Of a stretch of 6,748 nucleotides of DNA, positions 6,304-6,748 are shown piece after piece (within the stretch, counting starts at the first letter, position 1; each line of letters starts with the position of its first letter). The position numbers and the translations under genes are program-made. Source of the DNA: JAVEVH01 sp034005145. GTDB taxonomy: Bacteria; Patescibacteriota; Dojkabacteria; SC72. The stretch covers positions 1-6,748 of the forward strand of contig JAVEVH010000040.1 in NCBI GenBank assembly GCA_034005145.1. The letters run 5' to 3'. The notes beneath the pieces are model-generated. The model saw only the letters and a list, made by a program, of their open reading frames with translations. It did no database searches and had not been told where the DNA came from.

Positions 6304-6622
6304 TTACTCTCTCATATGTAAGATTACAAGCTTTGGAGATTTTTAAAGTTCCAAAGGGTCCAGTAAAGAGGATGGTATCATCCTCTTTTTCATATAGAGT
6401 AGTTACATCCTCGATATTAAGCTTGTCTGTATATCCGAAATTAGTAATAAATCTCAATACCCACGATTCAATATTTAATATCTCTTTCTCCTCTTCTTGA
6501 ATATGTAAAATGGTTCCATACATTGGTTCCTCTTCTTTAGGAAGTACAATCTCATATCTTTCATCATTTGAATCGAAGGAGAAAAATGCTTCACATTCCT
6601 TTATATATTCTTTTTCTGACAT
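6296..6622 (-). CDS. Unidentified acidic 108-residue protein
   Basis: I do not recognise this protein. It is 108 residues, strongly acidic (runs such as EEEKE around 43-47 and EKEDD around 78-82), without signal peptide or membrane segment, and probably cytosolic. Its pattern suggests a mixed alpha/beta fold: beta-like YEIVLP (23-28) and YGTILHIQ (35-42), a hydrophobic stretch ESWVLRFITNFGY (52-64), and beta-like TILFTGPFGTLKI (83-95). Two Cys (10 and 98) are not in a metal motif. It is accepted as a gene because it fills the space between a convergent gene and an upstream gene, starts 33 bases after that gene's stop, and has a TATAAT just before its ATG. Its last 8 bases overlap the end of the LiaF-like gene on the other strand. 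A hairpin at 6365-6390 lies within it. Confidence 0.65.
   Translation of the reverse strand: MSEKEYIKECEAFFSFDSNDERYEIVLPKEEEPMYGTILHIQEEEKEILNIESWVLRFITNFGYTDKLNIEDVTTLYEKEDDTILFTGPFGTLKISKACNLTYERVIT
6365..6390 (+). terminator. Probable intrinsic terminator of the PspC/LiaF-like cluster
   Basis: AAAGAGGATG (6365-6374) and CATCCTCTTT (6379-6388) form a perfect 10-bp stem with a GTAT loop, ending in a run of five T (6386-6390). It lies about 60 bases after the last stop codon of the plus-strand cluster and points in the right direction. It sits inside the convergent coding sequence, where it encodes Glu-Asp-Asp-Thr-Ile-Leu. The T-run is short and partly inside the stem, so it may be weak or coincidental. 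Confidence 0.5.
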
Positions 6623-6628
6623 ACCCTA

Positions 6629-6634
6629 ATTATA
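6629..6634 (-). promoter_or_regulatory. Possible -10 box of the 108-residue gene
   Basis: On the minus strand a perfect TATAAT lies 6 bases before the ATG at 6622. Transcription would start at or next to the ATG, giving a leaderless message. The overlapping TATACT (6641-6636) is an alternative -10. No good -35 box is seen at the usual distance, so this may instead be AT-rich chance, with the gene read through from the gene upstream. Confidence 0.3.
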
Positions 6635-6655
6635 CAGTATATGGGATATTTTTAG

Positions 6656-6748
6656 TTAATCTACCTCCCAATCTATTTCATCTATATCTTTGCTCTTTAA
6701 ATATGTATTACATTTACTAAAGGGTTTACTTCCTAAAAAACCTTTTCT
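6656..6748 (-). CDS. Unidentified protein, last 30 residues (runs off the right edge)
   Basis: On the minus strand one frame is open from the window edge to a TAA at 6658-6656. The other two minus frames are stopped by TAG or TAA within the first 21 bases. The 30 residues begin RKGFLGSKPFSKC and end in the acidic tail IDEIDWEVD. The N-terminal part is basic with Gly, Pro and one Cys; the end is acidic. I cannot assign a family from this fragment. Codon use matches its neighbours. It would lie just upstream of the 108-residue gene, with 33 bases between them, so the two may be co-transcribed. Confidence 0.5.
   Translation of the reverse strand, partial: RKGFLGSKPFSKCNTYLKSKDIDEIDWEVD

Noticed and set aside
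1..6748. CRISPR array, insertion sequence, tRNA or rRNA gene
   Set aside because: No direct-repeat array, transposase, terminal inverted repeats or recognisable structural RNA was seen on either strand.

Overview
The window is AT-rich bacterial DNA, densely packed with genes in two divergent blocks. No gene start has a convincing Shine-Dalgarno sequence, all eight stop codons in view are TAA, and Trp is encoded by TGG in long uninterrupted frames, so the standard genetic code fits. Small gaps, missing Shine-Dalgarno sites and the type of copper genes suggest a small-genome bacterium of the Patescibacteria/CPR kind (a Dojkabacteria-like lineage would fit). This placement is inference; no phylogenetic marker is present.

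Left block (1-4161, minus strand): a copper-homeostasis operon read right to left. It encodes a membrane-anchored cupredoxin-like protein, a CopA-type Cu(+) P1B-ATPase with an N-terminal HMA domain, an HMA domain fused to a SafE/DsbD-like membrane protein, a CsoR-family copper sensor, and the start of an unidentified protein that leaves the window. Gaps are 5, 4, 18 and 18 bases. The promoter (TTGACA, 17 bases, TAATAT) is followed by a G/C-rich imperfect dyad over the expected transcription start. This is a plausible CsoR operator, so the operon probably represses itself until Cu(I) accumulates.

Middle block (4301-6303, plus strand): an envelope-stress type cluster of a PspC-domain protein, a LiaF-like membrane protein with a glycine-rich toastrack-like C-terminal domain, and a second LiaF-like protein with the cytoplasmic type of C-terminal domain. 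Its likely promoter (TTAACA, 17 bases, TAAAAT) has its -35 box only 4 bases from that of the copper operon. The two promoters may therefore interfere with each other.

Right end (6296-6748, minus strand): an unidentified acidic 108-residue protein whose end overlaps the last LiaF-like gene by 8 bases, and the last 30 codons of another unidentified gene. A hairpin followed by a T-run inside the 108-residue gene looks like the terminator of the plus-strand cluster.

The most interesting points are the copper promoter/operator layout, the histidine-free cupredoxin, the divergent promoters linking copper and envelope genes, and the predicted opposite-side topology of the two LiaF-like proteins.
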